A stretch of DNA of 64,000 nt from Platanthera guangdongensis (lineage: Eukaryota; Streptophyta; Magnoliopsida; Asparagales; Orchidaceae), in contig CM077162.1 in the NCBI GenBank assembly GCA_039583875.1, positions 66,337,259 through 66,401,258 of the forward strand, written 5' to 3'. The position numbers were made by a program, and so were the translations under genes. Below are positions 17,440 to 27,949 of this stretch, piece by piece (the stretch's first letter is position 1; each line of letters opens with the position of its first letter). The notes beneath the pieces were generated by a model. That model saw nothing but the letters and a program-made list of their open reading frames with translations. It did no database searches and had not been told where the DNA came from.

Positions 17440-20103
17440 ATGGCAGTGGAGGATGCAAGCTGTCTTGGTATTGATCTTCTTACAGAGGCGAACTGTGAAC
17501 GGTGGAAGTCCTGTATGAAGAGCTTTCTTCTTGGCGAGGACCTTTGGGAGGTTGTATGCGGAGCAGGAAGACAAGAGGATACTGCTGGCAATGCTGAGGC
17601 GATGAGAGCTTGGAAGGAGGCAAATGCGAAAGCGGAGTCTATTCTCAAGCAGGTGATCTCATCGGAGCTCTTGGACCACATCAGTGGATGTCGGTCAGCT
17701 ACGGAGGTTTGGACTTCCCTTGATGGGTTGTTCAGGAAGAAGGTGAAGGAGGTTGCTGCTGATGATGGTCCCTCTACTTCATATCAGGAAGAAAGGAGTG
17801 TTTCTCCTAGGCGTGATAGGAAGAGGAAGGAAGGACCACGGTGCTATAAATGCAAGCAGCAAGGTCATCTTCGGAAGGAGTGCAAGGTTACCTTGCTCTC
17901 GGCGAACGTTGCTCAGGTAGGGAGGAAGGAGAAGAACGTAGTTGGGACTTCAACTAGTTCTGGATCTGATCGGCTGGATGCCACTGATAGTGCAGCTATC
18001 TGGCATGAAAGACTGGGGCATGTAGGGATGGACAAGCTGAAAGCAATGGCAGAAAGAAGACTCGTAAGAGGCTTGCCTAGATTGTCATCCTATGGCGATG
18101 GTCGGGGGTGTGCGGGATGTCAGGAAAGTGGAGCCTATCGCTTCATGGTCGACAAAGCACAAGCCAGGAGTAATGCACCATTGGCGGTTGTCCATTGTGC
18201 TCTGGTGGGACCGACCGTCACGGCCAGTCTTGGAGGCAGCAGGTTCATGCTGATATTGGTTGATGACTATTCTGGGTATACTTGGGTATACTTTATGAAG
18301 ACGAAGTCCAGCATGGTACGCTTGTTTGTGGAGTTCAAGAAGCTTGTCGAAGGCCAGCTTGGCCGGAGGATCAAGGTGTTGAGGACAGGTTTCGGTGGTG
18401 AGTTTGACTCAACCGAGTTCTCACGCTTTTGCAGGAAGCAAGGGATCCGGATGGAGCTTTCTTGTGGACATACTTCACAACAGGGTAGTGTTGCAGCTCG
18501 GATGATCCGTTGGTTAACGGAGACCTGCAAGTGTTGGCTTCGGAGTAAAGGCGTTCCGAAGGCTCTTTGGGCGGAAGGAATGGCCTGTGCTGCTCATGTC
18601 ATCAACCGGATGCCTCTTAGTCCGATCATAATGAAGACTCCTTATGAGCTAATGTTCGGAGTGAAGCCCTCAGTGAAGCACCTTCGGGTGTTTGGATCTA
18701 CCTGCTATTTACACTCTCCGGGTGCTCTCAAAACAAAGCTAGTCTTTGTAGGGTATGATGAGCAGAGAAGAAGATGGAGGTGTATGGATCCTGCGACGAA
18801 GAAACTCATAGTGTCGAGAGACATTGTTTTCGATGAGTTGACGCCGTATTGGGGTAGCTCTTATGTGGAGCTAGAGATAAGCAGGTCAGATGGTGGGCTG
18901 AAGGAGGCTGCTGCTAAGGAAGTGGAGTTGTCTGAGTCACCAGGTGCTCCAGGTTGTTCTAGCTCCGGGGCAAAGGCGTCAGAGTTGGGAAGAAGGGGGA
19001 GCGATGCTCCAGGACCTTCTGACTCAAAGGCGGAGGCTTCCTGTTCAGGAAGCAAGGGGAGCGATGTTCCAGGCAGTTCATGTTCAAGAGGGAAGTCTTC
19101 TGGTTCAGGTAGCAGGGGGAGCGTTGCTCCAGGTGCTCTTGGTTCCAGTAAGGAGGCGTCTTGTTCAGGGAACAAAGGGAGCATTGTTCCGGGTTTGCCC
19201 GGGAACGGAGCTGGTTCAAAAGCAGCGGAGGTGGTTAGCCATGATCAGGTTCTTCGGAGATCGAAGAGGATCTGTAAGCCACCAGCTCGATATAGTGAAG
19301 GGAACACGGCGGACTTGGTCCCGTGTTTCCTTGGTAGCCCTCAGGTCGAGCAAGGGACTTCTGGCTGTGATGACCCCACTAGAATCAAGGAGGTGGTTGA
19401 CACCAAGTCTGATGAGGTGACTTCTCTCAGAGGCAACGAGGCTTGGGCTTCTGGATCCAAGGAAGTTGGTGATTCTCCTTTGATGCATGAGTGGAGGTTG
19501 AAGCTGAAGAAGGCAGAGGGAAGCATGGCTCCTTTTGGGAGATGCTGGAGGGCTCCCTCATGGTTCATGATATGCGGGGCGAGGACTATGTCTTGGACAT
19601 CTCTTCGTAGATGCTATCGGAAGGACCAGGTGCAAGGTTACGGGAGCTGCTGGAGTTATTCACCACTTCTCACTTCAAGGGGGAGTGTTGAATTCTGTGA
19701 AGTGAAAGTGGATGAATGGAAGGCTTGGGAAACCTATCCGCGCGGACTACGCGGACTGGGTTGGCGGACTGCTAGGTCGGCAGGGATGTTGCAGGCGGTT
19801 TGCTCTGTGGCGGCCTGGGCGGTCTGTTCGCGCGGACTGCGCGGACAGCAGCGGCGGTCTGACAGGCCAGTGTATGCTCAGCAGGCGGTTTACTCCCAGG
19901 AAGTAACCGGGCGGATAGGAATGTTATCCGCGGAGTCCGGCTTGAAGCGGACTGAAGAACTGGAGCTCGGCGGACCGGTTTGGCAGTTGCCTTGGTCTTG
20001 CTCTAGTGAAGCGGCAAGTGGAAGCCGCGGAGACCGCCGGTCAGCGCGGACAGGAACTGGAGGTCGCCCGGTATGGCGGGCTAGATCCAGTGTCCGCCAG
20101 TAA
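17440..20103 (+). CDS. Gag-integrase fusion protein of element D, integrase catalytically dead
   Basis: Uninterrupted frame of 887 codons from the ATG at 17440 (context ACCATGG). The frame is also open upstream to an ATG overlapping the primer site. Gag comes first, with a CCHC knuckle CYKCKQQGHLRKEC at about residues 135-148. An integrase zinc finger follows at once (HERLGHVGMDK, CAGC), with no protease between. The integrase core is recognisable, but the three catalytic acids are replaced: VHCALVGP (D to A, residue 254), LRTGFGGEF (D to G, 317) and QGSVAARMI (E to A, 353). The 35-residue spacing between the last two is kept. The integrase C-terminal part (KTPYELMFGVKPSVKHLRVFG) is intact. 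A Gly/Ser linker of four 20-residue repeats and an RRSKRICKPP segment follow. RT and RNase H are absent. The last 139 codons read into the 3' LTR. Confidence 0.92.
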   Translation: MAVEDASCLGIDLLTEANCERWKSCMKSFLLGEDLWEVVCGAGRQEDTAGNAEAMRAWKEANAKAESILKQVISSELLDHISGCRSATEVWTSLDGLFRKKVKEVAADDGPSTSYQEERSVSPRRDRKRKEGPRCYKCKQQGHLRKECKVTLLSANVAQVGRKEKNVVGTSTSSGSDRLDATDSAAIWHERLGHVGMDKLKAMAERRLVRGLPRLSSYGDGRGCAGCQESGAYRFMVDKAQARSNAPLAVVHCALVGPTVTASLGGSRFMLILVDDYSGYTWVYFMKTKSSMVRLFVEFKKLVEGQLGRRIKVLRTGFGGEFDSTEFSRFCRKQGIRMELSCGHTSQQGSVAARMIRWLTETCKCWLRSKGVPKALWAEGMACAAHVINRMPLSPIIMKTPYELMFGVKPSVKHLRVFGSTCYLHSPGALKTKLVFVGYDEQRRRWRCMDPATKKLIVSRDIVFDELTPYWGSSYVELEISRSDGGLKEAAAKEVELSESPGAPGCSSSGAKASELGRRGSDAPGPSDSKAEASCSGSKGSDVPGSSCSRGKSSGSGSRGSVAPGALGSSKEASCSGNKGSIVPGLPGNGAGSKAAEVVSHDQVLRRSKRICKPPARYSEGNTADLVPCFLGSPQVEQGTSGCDDPTRIKEVVDTKSDEVTSLRGNEAWASGSKEVGDSPLMHEWRLKLKKAEGSMAPFGRCWRAPSWFMICGARTMSWTSLRRCYRKDQVQGYGSCWSYSPLLTSRGSVEFCEVKVDEWKAWETYPRGLRGLGWRTARSAGMLQAVCSVAAWAVCSRGLRGQQRRSDRPVYAQQAVYSQEVTGRIGMLSAESGLKRTEELELGGPVWQLPWSCSSEAASGSRGDRRSARTGTGGRPVWRARSSVRQ
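18990..19210 (+). repeat. 60-bp coding minisatellite in D
   Basis: Four tandem 60-bp units, each with GGGAGCGATGCTCC or a variant, encode a 20-residue Gly/Ser/Pro repeat between integrase and the RRSKR segment. A diverged version is present in E. Confidence 0.85.
19674..19685 (+). other. Polypurine tract of element D
   Basis: TTCAAGGGGGAG directly before the 3' LTR TGTTG. It lies inside the open frame of the gag-integrase protein. Confidence 0.88.
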
Positions 20104-21544
20104 GTGCGGACTGGCCCTTGCGGCCAGTGGACTGGACTTGGTGGGAATTGAACCAAGTCCAGGATGGCTCAGTCCGGGGAGATCGCGCAGTGGAGCGCGG
20201 GCTGGTTTCTCAGTCCGCCAAGCGTAGTAGAAGTGCTTTGCCTTGTTTGCTAGCTTGGGGATATGCGGACTGGAGGATTGCCCGTGCAGGAGCGTGCGGA
20301 CTGGAGCTGGAGTCCGCTGAGTCCGGAGATGCCTTGTGATGAGGCAATGGACTCAGGAGTTGCGGACTGGAGTCTGCTGTTAGCGGACTGGATTGGCGTG
20401 TCCGCTAAGTCCGGAGGTGCCTTGGCAATGAGGTAATGGACTTGGGATATGCGGACGATAGCTGGGTATCCGCTGAGTCCGGCAGGTGCCTTGATGGCGC
20501 GGTTGCGGGCTCGGGTTTTGCGGGCTGATGCCTTGTCCGCAGAATGGCGGATACGGCTTTTGTGGAGTCCGGCTGTGGTGGTCCTGGCTTGGTCTCTGGC
20601 GGCAAGGCGGACTGGATATTGGAGTCCGGCCTTGGAGAAGCTGGGGCGGACTGGCTATCTGCACAGGGCGGCGAACTGGCATGTGTGTCCGCGGGCTGGC
20701 GGACACATAAGTTCTTGCTGCGGGTTGTGGCGGTGATCCTATCGGGAAGGGCGGTGACCATACTCATCGTCGTGCCTATAAATAGGACCCATGTCACATC
20801 AGAGAGAGAGGAACCTAGACCGAAGTAAGTGAACAGTGTTTGAGCTCGCGTAAGTTGCTGCGGCCTGGACTTTGTGTCCGCGCGGATTGAGTTGACCCGG
20901 TTGTGCTGTGCAGGTTGTGCGGATAGCGCTGGAAAGCCAGGACTTGGCTCTGATTGCGGTCAGGGACAGTGCGGACTCTGCGGTTAAGCAACAGGCGGTA
21001 AACAGCAGGTCGCGGATAGCGACCAGGCGGTCTTCTCTTTGGCGACTTGGTTCGGGGTTCAGGAGGTCGCCTGCATCAGGCGGACTGTTCCATTCGGTGG
21101 CGCAGCTTGTGCGGTCTGGCGGCATGCAGACCGGCGGTGAAGAGCTAAGCATTGGAGCAAGGGTGAGTCCGCGCGGCTTGGGTTGCGGTCTGGCGACCTG
21201 GCGGACTGAGCGGACTCCACAGCAGTAGGTCGGCGGCTTGATTGTGAGTCCGCGCGGCTTGTTTTTGGTTCTTGTCTTTGTAACTGTCTCTGCTCTCCCG
21301 GTGTTGGGTTTTGGTGAAGCTTGTCTCGCCATGTATGTCTCGCCTTGTAAAGAAGTTTGCTCTTGATCAATAAAGAAGCTTGTGCTGCATGTGTTGCTGG
21401 TTGTTACTGCTTTGTTGAGATAACCACTGTTAACTCCACGATCCGGGAAAACTTTCAACATATAAGTGGGCGTATTCTCCTTCGGTTTGTTGAGTTTTCA
21501 GCAGGGTATCCAAGGGGGCGTCTGCGGTTTGTTGAATTTTAACA
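19686..21544 (+). repeat. 3' LTR of element D (1859 bp)
   Basis: Same length and terminal sequences as the 5' LTR, with one visible difference (A at 21124, G at 16933, a CpG-type transition). It is followed by the duplication GAAGA and the resumed LTR of B. Confidence 0.97.
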
Positions 21545-21549
21545 GAAGA

Positions 21550-21649
21550 TTGGCGAGGATATAAAAGGTCAACTTAGGACAACCACACAAAAAAGAAGTA
21601 CCGCCGCTACCATTGCAAAATCGAAATTGTGAATCTCTAGTAGCGATGC
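21550..21649 (+). repeat. 3' LTR of element B, second piece, with TATA box
   Basis: A 100-bp piece of the B LTR between D and E. It contains TATAAAA at 21560-21566, the probable core promoter of B, so D landed about 15 bp upstream of that TATA box. It ends GATGC (21645-21649), the target duplication of E. Confidence 0.78.
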
Positions 21650-23543
21650 TGTTAAAATTCAACAACCTGACACTTCTACCATGTGGAATTTTCTCCAGGT
21701 TGTCAACAAGATAGCTTGATGCCAAATAAATATTATCAACACTATTAAGATCACACGTTGATCACGGGGAAAATTCCCTAGAACCTGGAGTGAGCAGTGG
21801 TTATCTCAACTAAAGCTAGTTAACCAGCAAACACATGCAACACAAGTGTCTTTATTAATTCACAACAATCTTCTCTACACAGCGAGACATACATGGCGAG
21901 ACATGCTTCGCCAAACAACCAACCAAGGAAAAGCAGAGAACCACAAAAAATAAGATAATAGAAACAAGCCGTGTGGACTCAACCACCAAGCCTCCGGTCT
22001 ACTGCTGTGGAGTCCGCTCAGTCCGCCAGGTCGCCAGACTGCAACCTAAGCCGCGCGGACTACCCCTTATTCCAATGCTAGCTCTAGCCGCTGATCTACA
22101 AGCTGCATGACCGCGAGGTCACCTAGACGTCAGACCGCACACGCTGCAATGCCGAATAGAACAATCTGCCTAAGGCAAGCGACTTATTGAACCCCAAACC
22201 AAGTTGCCAAAGAGAAGACCGTCTGGTTGTTGTCCGCGACCTGCTGTTTTCCACCTGTTGCTTAACTGCAGAGTCCGCACTGTCCCTTACCGCAATCAGA
22301 GCCAAGTCCTGGCTTTCCGGCGCTATCCGCACAACCTGCACAGCACAACCCGGTCAACTCAACCAATTCGCGCGGACACCAAAAGGCAGTCTGCAGCAAC
22401 CTATGCAGGCTCAAGTACTGTTCACTTACCTCGGCTCTCAGGTTTCTATTCCTGATGTGACATGGGTCATATTTATAGGCACGATGATGAGTATGGTCAC
22501 CTCCATAGCCGATAGGATTACCGCCACATCCCACAGAAAGACTTCTTCATAGTCCGCGGATACATTCCAGTCCGCCGCACCTGTGCAAGATAGCCAGCCC
22601 GTCAAGCTTCTCCAAGGACGGACACAATCGCCAGCCGCCTTATCGCCAAAGGCCAAACCGCCAAGACATCACCAAGGCCGGATAGCAACACCAGTCCGCC
22701 TTGTCGCCAAGGGCCAAGCCAGGATAGCCACAGCTGGACTCCGCAGCAACACTATCTTCCAATCTGCGGACACACCTCCAGCCCGCTTATCCTAAGCCAA
22801 CAGCCTCGCCATCAAGGCACCTGCCGGACTCAGCGGACACACAACTTCAGTCTGAGAATCCTGAGCCCATGGCCTCACCGGCAAGGCAACAGCCGGACTC
22901 ACCGGACACACAACTTCAGTCCGGCAATCCCGAGCCCACGACTTCGCCACAAAGGCAACAACCGGACTCAATGGACTTGCCGATCCAATTCGCGCATACT
23001 GTGTACAGATCTAGTCTGCATATCCCTGCAGACATCCCAGTCTGCATACCTTGCAGACTTCTCCAATCCGCATATCCCGCAGACTGCTCCAGTCTGCATA
23101 TCCCAAGTCCACAGTCATGCTAGCAAGGCAGCTGTCAGACTGAACAGACTCCATCTCCAGTCTGCACACAGTTGCAGACATAATCTCTAGTCCTCTTATC
23201 CCCAAACTTGCAACCAAGGCATATGCACTTCTGCCAAGCTTGGCGGACTGAGAAGCAGTCCGCGCTCCACTGCGCGACCTCCCTGGACTGAGCCAAACAA
23301 GGACTTGGTTCAGACCCAACCAAGTCCACACCACTAGCCACAAGGGCCAGTCCGTACTTACTGGCGTACACTGGATCCAGTCTTCCTGTCACGACGAACT
23401 CCTGTATCAGTCCGCACTGACAGGTGGTCTCCGCGGCTTCTACTTGCCGCTGCACCAGAGCAAGACCAAGGCAACTGCCAAACTGGTCTGCCGAGCTCCA
23501 GTTATTCAGTCTGCCTCTTGCCGGACTCCACGGCTAGAGTTTC
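21650..23543 (-). repeat. 3' LTR of element E, distal part
   Basis: Reverse complement of a D-family LTR; on the plus strand it begins TGTTAAAATTCAAC. It carries GCGGAC / GTCCGC words and a TATAAAT at 22478-22472 (minus). It is interrupted at 23543 by C with duplication GTTTC (23539-23543 and 46056-46060). The remainder is at 46061-46289. Confidence 0.9.
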
Positions 23544-23869
23544 TGTTAGGTATTGTATCCATATTAACCCAAATTTGATGAAGTGACCCTTGAACTAAGA
23601 TGAATTAGGTTGTTTTTGATGCTTTATTTGAGTTATGTGGTTGCAGGATGCCAATGAGAAGTGTAGACCAATGTCAGTCTACAATGAGTCACCAAACACA
23701 TGACCATACAATGTAATCCCTCATTGTATGACCCAAGGTGTTGACTCATGTGTAGCCTCTCTATTGGGATACACTTCATATTCAAGCACTTGGACTATGT
23801 GGATAGAGTTGGATGCTGATTTCACCAAAGAAGAAAGAATTTCCACCTTGAAAATTTTTCTAAGTATTC

Positions 23870-24665
23870 TACTCGTGTAGGTCATTAACTACTCGAGTGA
23901 AATACTTGCTTTATACTCGTGTCAAAATTCTTATACTCGAGTAAGTATATCTCCCTCTCGTGAAGTTAAGTCCATATACTCGAGTAGACTGTCACATACT
24001 CGAGTAGGCTACTTAACTACTCGAGTAGATCATTCTTCTTACTCGAGTAATACAGATTTCACTCTCCAAATTTTTCTAAGTTAACCACTCGAGTAAGTAT
24101 ATATATATACTCGAGTTGTTATTGTTTCTGACTCGTGTAACTGTTTTCTATCTCAAGAGTAAATTTTCTATACTCGAGTAGTATAAGTTATTTACTCGAG
24201 TAGTTCACTTACTACTCGAGTAGTTCAAGCTTCATACTCGAGTAAACCAAATTTCTCTTCTCCTAAAGTTTTTCCATGTCATTTACTCGAGTAAGTCTTT
24301 TCATATACTCGAGTAGACTATATCCTCTCGAGTAGTTCAGTCTGACTACTCGAGTAGCTCATTTTCCAGTGTTCAGAAGTTTTTTTAAGTCCTATCACTC
24401 GAGTAGTTCATCAAACCACTCGAGTAGTTTTTCTCACCTACTCGAGTAGTACAACTTGTACTCGAGTTATTCAACTCCATTTCCCGTGAAGCTTTTCTGT
24501 ATACTCGAGTAGATCTTCTAAGTACTCAAGTAAGTTGATTAAATGTACTCGAGTAGTTGCTTTCTAGCTACTCGAGTAGTCCTGAGTTATATACTCGAGT
24601 TAGTTTCCTCTATCCACTCGAGTAGTTTTATACCGACTCGAGTAGTCGTTTCTTCACTCGTGTAT
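23870..24665 (+). repeat. TACTCGAGTA array in the C 5' LTR
   Basis: About thirty copies of the palindrome TACTCGAGTA or close variants (ACTCGTGTA, CTCGAGTT) spaced 15-40 bp apart in U3, with no fixed tandem period. The 3' LTR has the same array at 44371-45166. Confidence 0.95.
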
Positions 24666-24737
24666 ATCACTTCCTTTTGTCTGAAATTTCTCTAAGTCCA
24701 GATTTGATAGATTTTCAAATTCCGTGACATGATTGGT

Positions 24738-24790
24738 CCACGTGTACGTCATTAAAACCAATTATGACCGTTATTAGTATTCTTATATAA
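24738..24790 (+). promoter_or_regulatory. G-box/CRE-like element and TATA box of the C LTR
   Basis: CCACGTG overlaps TACGTCA at 24738-24751, two ACGT cores of the kind bound by plant bZIP and bHLH factors. TATATAA follows at 24784-24790. The 3' LTR has CCACGTGTACATCA, losing the second core, and its TATA at 45286-45292. Confidence 0.65.
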
Positions 24791-25542
24791 GGTCCTGTCT
24801 AATCGACAAACCCTAACAAGAATAATAAGCTTTCAAGATCAAATTTTTTTGGAAGAATTTTTTGCAGTCGTTTCTCTCTGCTAGTCACTATTTCCTCTCT
24901 CTCTCTTCACGGAACGAAAGTCACCACCGCCGCTGTTCTTCTCCGACAAGGGCTTCGATTTTCAGAGGAAATAGACTCAAGAAGTTTTACAGATCGAGAT
25001 CGTTTCTCAACTGCTCATCCTTTTCCCGATCGTGTAAGACAAAGGAAGATTCCAGATCTGTTGCTGAGATTTTCTTCATCTTTTCTGAAAGTGCTGCAAA
25101 GCTTACAAGAAGAAGATCTTGGTTGCTTGCTTGCAGATCTGACAGAAAAGATCATTGTTTGTATTTTCTTAAACAGTTTTTCATTCTTGTAGGAGAAGTT
25201 TTCTCCGAGTGTAGGAGTCTTTAACTCCGAGTTTGTAGGAAGTTTTGTCTTCCGAGTTGTAGATCCAGTTGGTTGGATCGAGATTATAGGAACTTTGTTC
25301 CGAGGGTAGGATTGATTTTCAATCTGAGATAGTGGAGTAGCCGAGTCTAGTTTATTGCTAGATCGGTGAGGGAAAGTGGAGTACCCAAGATCGGGGAACC
25401 ACTATAAATCTTGTCTCGTCTGTGATAATTTGGTAGATAGATCTGTGCTTTGTTCTGAGATTTTTTAATTCCGCAAAAGACGCACAAATCACCTATTCAC
25501 CCCCCTTTAGGTGATTTAGGTGGACAACTATTATCTTTCAAT

Positions 25543-25554
25543 TGGTATCAGAGC
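25543..25554 (+). other. Primer binding site of element C
   Basis: TGGTATCAGAGC two bases after the LTR end, complementary to initiator methionine tRNA. Confidence 0.93.
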
Positions 25555-25623
25555 AAGGTTGATCGTTAAAAGGTTAACACCTTGATCAGTTCTGCAATAG
25601 TTGTCATTTGAGATCTGCCTATC

Positions 25624-27933
25624 ATGGACAAGGCAAAGGATTTTTCCAAACTTCCCCTATGCAACAAGAACAACTTTCCCATGTGGAAGAAAGGATCAAA
25701 TTCTTTATGGAAGATATGGATCCGAGAATCTTCATGATAGTTGAAGAAGGTCCTTATATCCCTATGACTGTCTCCACTATAGATCCTACCAAGAAGGTTC
25801 CAAAGAAGCTGATGGATCTAGACTAGGACGAGATTGTACTTCTCTCTCTAGACAAAAAAGCAAAAAACATTATAGCAAGTGCAGCTGATGACTCAATGCT
25901 GCAGAACTTAATACACTGCCAATCTGCAAAGGAGATGTGGCAGTCATTGGTTACCTTGATGGAATGTACAGAAGAAGTGAGGGATGATCGGAGATCCCTC
26001 TTCAGTCAGAAGTATGAAGCCTTCCGACAGGGAAGCAAAGAGACCATTGCTGATACATTTGAGAACTTTTTCAAGATAGTGAATGGCTTGAGAGTCTATG
26101 ACAGAGTATTCACTAATGGAGAACTGAATGACAAGTTCCTGAGATCCCTGACCAAAGAATGGGATAACAAGGTCTGTGCCATTAGGGAGTTTGGGAAGCT
26201 GGCTGAGACAGACCCACAAAATCTCTTCGGGAAGCTTATATCATATGAGCTTCAACTCAACACCAGGAAAGCTGAATAAGAGAAGAGCAGGTCTACTCTC
26301 AAAGAAAAGTCTGTTGCTCTCAAGGCAGACACTTCTAGAAAGGCAAAGGCTGCCTCCCCTGCTCCAGCTCCAGAAATTAGTGAAGAAGAAGAAACTTCTG
26401 AGCCTAGTACCTCTGGCTCTGAGCTATCAGAAGGAGAGTTCTCACTGCTCTCACGTCAGTTTAAGAAATTCTTGAACAAAAAGAAGCAATGGAAAGGCAA
26501 GGATGTCTCTTATAGAAAATCACGACACGATGGTGATCGGCAAAGAAAAGGCTCAAGTAGCCATGACATGTATTCCTCTACACAGAACAAATATATTTCG
26601 ACTGACATCATTTGCTATTGTTGTAATAAGCCAAGTCACGTCATCGCCGACTGCCCTCATAAAAAAAAGGAGGGTGGTAGAAGAGAAGAAAAGAAATCCT
26701 CGTACAACAAAAAAGAGGAAAGAGAAGAGCCTGATAGCCAAAAAGAGCAAGACTCTTAGTGACTCCGACTCATCTGAGTCAAGTGAAGAAGAAGAAGCTT
26801 ATTTTGGGCTTATGGATCAAACAGATGATGATCAAGAGCCCCAGTTCACTGGGAAGGTAAACTCTCATACCCCTCTTTCAGATTCTGAAGTCTCTGAACA
26901 TGATTGTGGGGATAGCTCCTCTAACGATGAGTCAGAACTAATGGCCCAGTACAAGGAGCTAATCATGGCTTACGACAAATGTCGTCGAGTCGTGAAGACT
27001 CAGGCTAAAGAGATCAAATCTCTAAAAGCCGAAGAGAGCATCTTGAGAGAGAAAGTCGCAAAGACTGACTCACTCGAAGAAAACTTCAATAATGCTATTG
27101 AAAAATATAACAAGGCTCTTGAGCACCTTGACCTCAAAGAGAAAATCATCAAGGAATTGGAGGGACATCTTGCCGCTGAAAATAAACTTGTTGAAAGTTT
27201 CTCGTAGCCCAAAACAGTTCTTACATTTATTGCTGAATTCTCAGCAAAGGCCAAGGGAGGTGGGCTAGGCCATGAAGAAGCTCCTAGTAAATCCTCTAGG
27301 AGAAATAAGTCTCAACAAAAGAATAAGGCCTCCAAAAAGGCCTTAGCCAAAGTGAAGGGGAAAGCCCCTCAAGATCAGACTACATTCAAGAAAGTCATCT
27401 TTCCATCAAATGAGTTTGATCTTAACTCATCCTACGAGCACTTTGCTAGGCCTACTTATGTAGAGCCAAAGTCCCGCTATCAAGGATGGACTCGACACAG
27501 AAATGTTGGCGAAAGTGTCTTTAAGGCACCTTATGAAGAATTTATTCTTCAGAGCTATGGCCCTTTCAATCATGGGCATAACTTCTAGAAGTCACCAAAG
27601 ACAAAGCCTGTTGTAGAAAAGCCTATAAAGGAGAAGAAGCCATGTGATTGCCATCATCACGAGGCATCTTCCTCCAAGAATGCTGGCCCTGCTAGACCAC
27701 AATTCCAAAAGGTCAAGCAGGAGATCATGAGGCAAAGATATAATAGATTTGACTGTTGTTGCTGTGGCAAGGTTGGTCACTTCGCCATTGATTGCTGGTT
27801 CAATCCCAGAAATGCTGCAACTCCTCATCTCAGCAATATAAGAAAGACCGTTGATAATGCTAAGAATCGTATGGGGAGTACTCTAACCCGAGACCAATGA
27901 CCCAAACGTGTTTAGGTTCCTAAGGCAAATTGA
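25624..27933 (+). pseudogene. gag: Gag of element C
   Basis: Starts MDKAKDFSKLPLCNKNNFPMW, then shifts frame near 25690. The capsid region (CQSAKEMWQSLVTLM to LISYELQLNT) is like the UBN2-type gag of copia. There are two zinc knuckles: CYCCNKPSHVIADC near 26620-26660 and CCCCGKVGHFAIDC near 27755-27800. Between them are an acidic stretch and a coiled coil (about 26930-27200). The end is VPKAN. Breaks: TAG at 25824, a stop at 26277, a frameshift near 26740, and further stops near 27205, 27586 and 27898. A two-knuckle Gag of over 700 residues fits the SIRE type. It shows what L gag has lost: the middle of the capsid and the first knuckle. Confidence 0.87.
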
Positions 27934-27949
27934 TTATGATTGCAGGTAT

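Larger units (their letters stand above)
15495..21544 (+). mobile_element. Element D: young non-autonomous copia element
   Basis: 6050 bp with two 1859-bp LTRs, a methionine-tRNA primer site, one long gag-integrase frame and a polypurine tract, flanked by GAAGA on both sides (15490-15494, 21545-21549). The LTRs differ at one position that I can find (G at 16933, A at 21124). The internal region is only 2332 bp and lacks protease, reverse transcriptase and RNase H. It needs enzymes supplied by another element. Confidence 0.95.
23544..25540 (+). repeat. 5' LTR of element C (1997 bp)
   Basis: Starts TGTTAGGTATTG and ends ATCTTTCA. A CTCGAG array fills 23870-24665. Then come a reversed CCAAT box, CCACGTGTACGTCA (24738-24751) and TATATAA (24784-24790). 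Downstream are GAGTGTAGG-like words (25205-25330), the GGGGAACCACTATAAATC box (about 25395) and a CACCTA...TAGGTG pair around C6 near the end. Confidence 0.95.

Noticed and set aside
19686..20103. The last 139 codons of the D frame as a functional domain
   Set aside because: They are 3' LTR sequence read by chance through the polypurine tract.
23870..24665. CRISPR-like spaced palindromic repeats
   Set aside because: Spacing is irregular, motifs degenerate, no cas genes, and the array lies in an LTR of a plant retrotransposon.
24862..25224. 120-codon open frame in the C 5' LTR (also 45538-45843)
   Set aside because: Transcribed leader of the LTR; not conserved between the two LTRs and no similarity.
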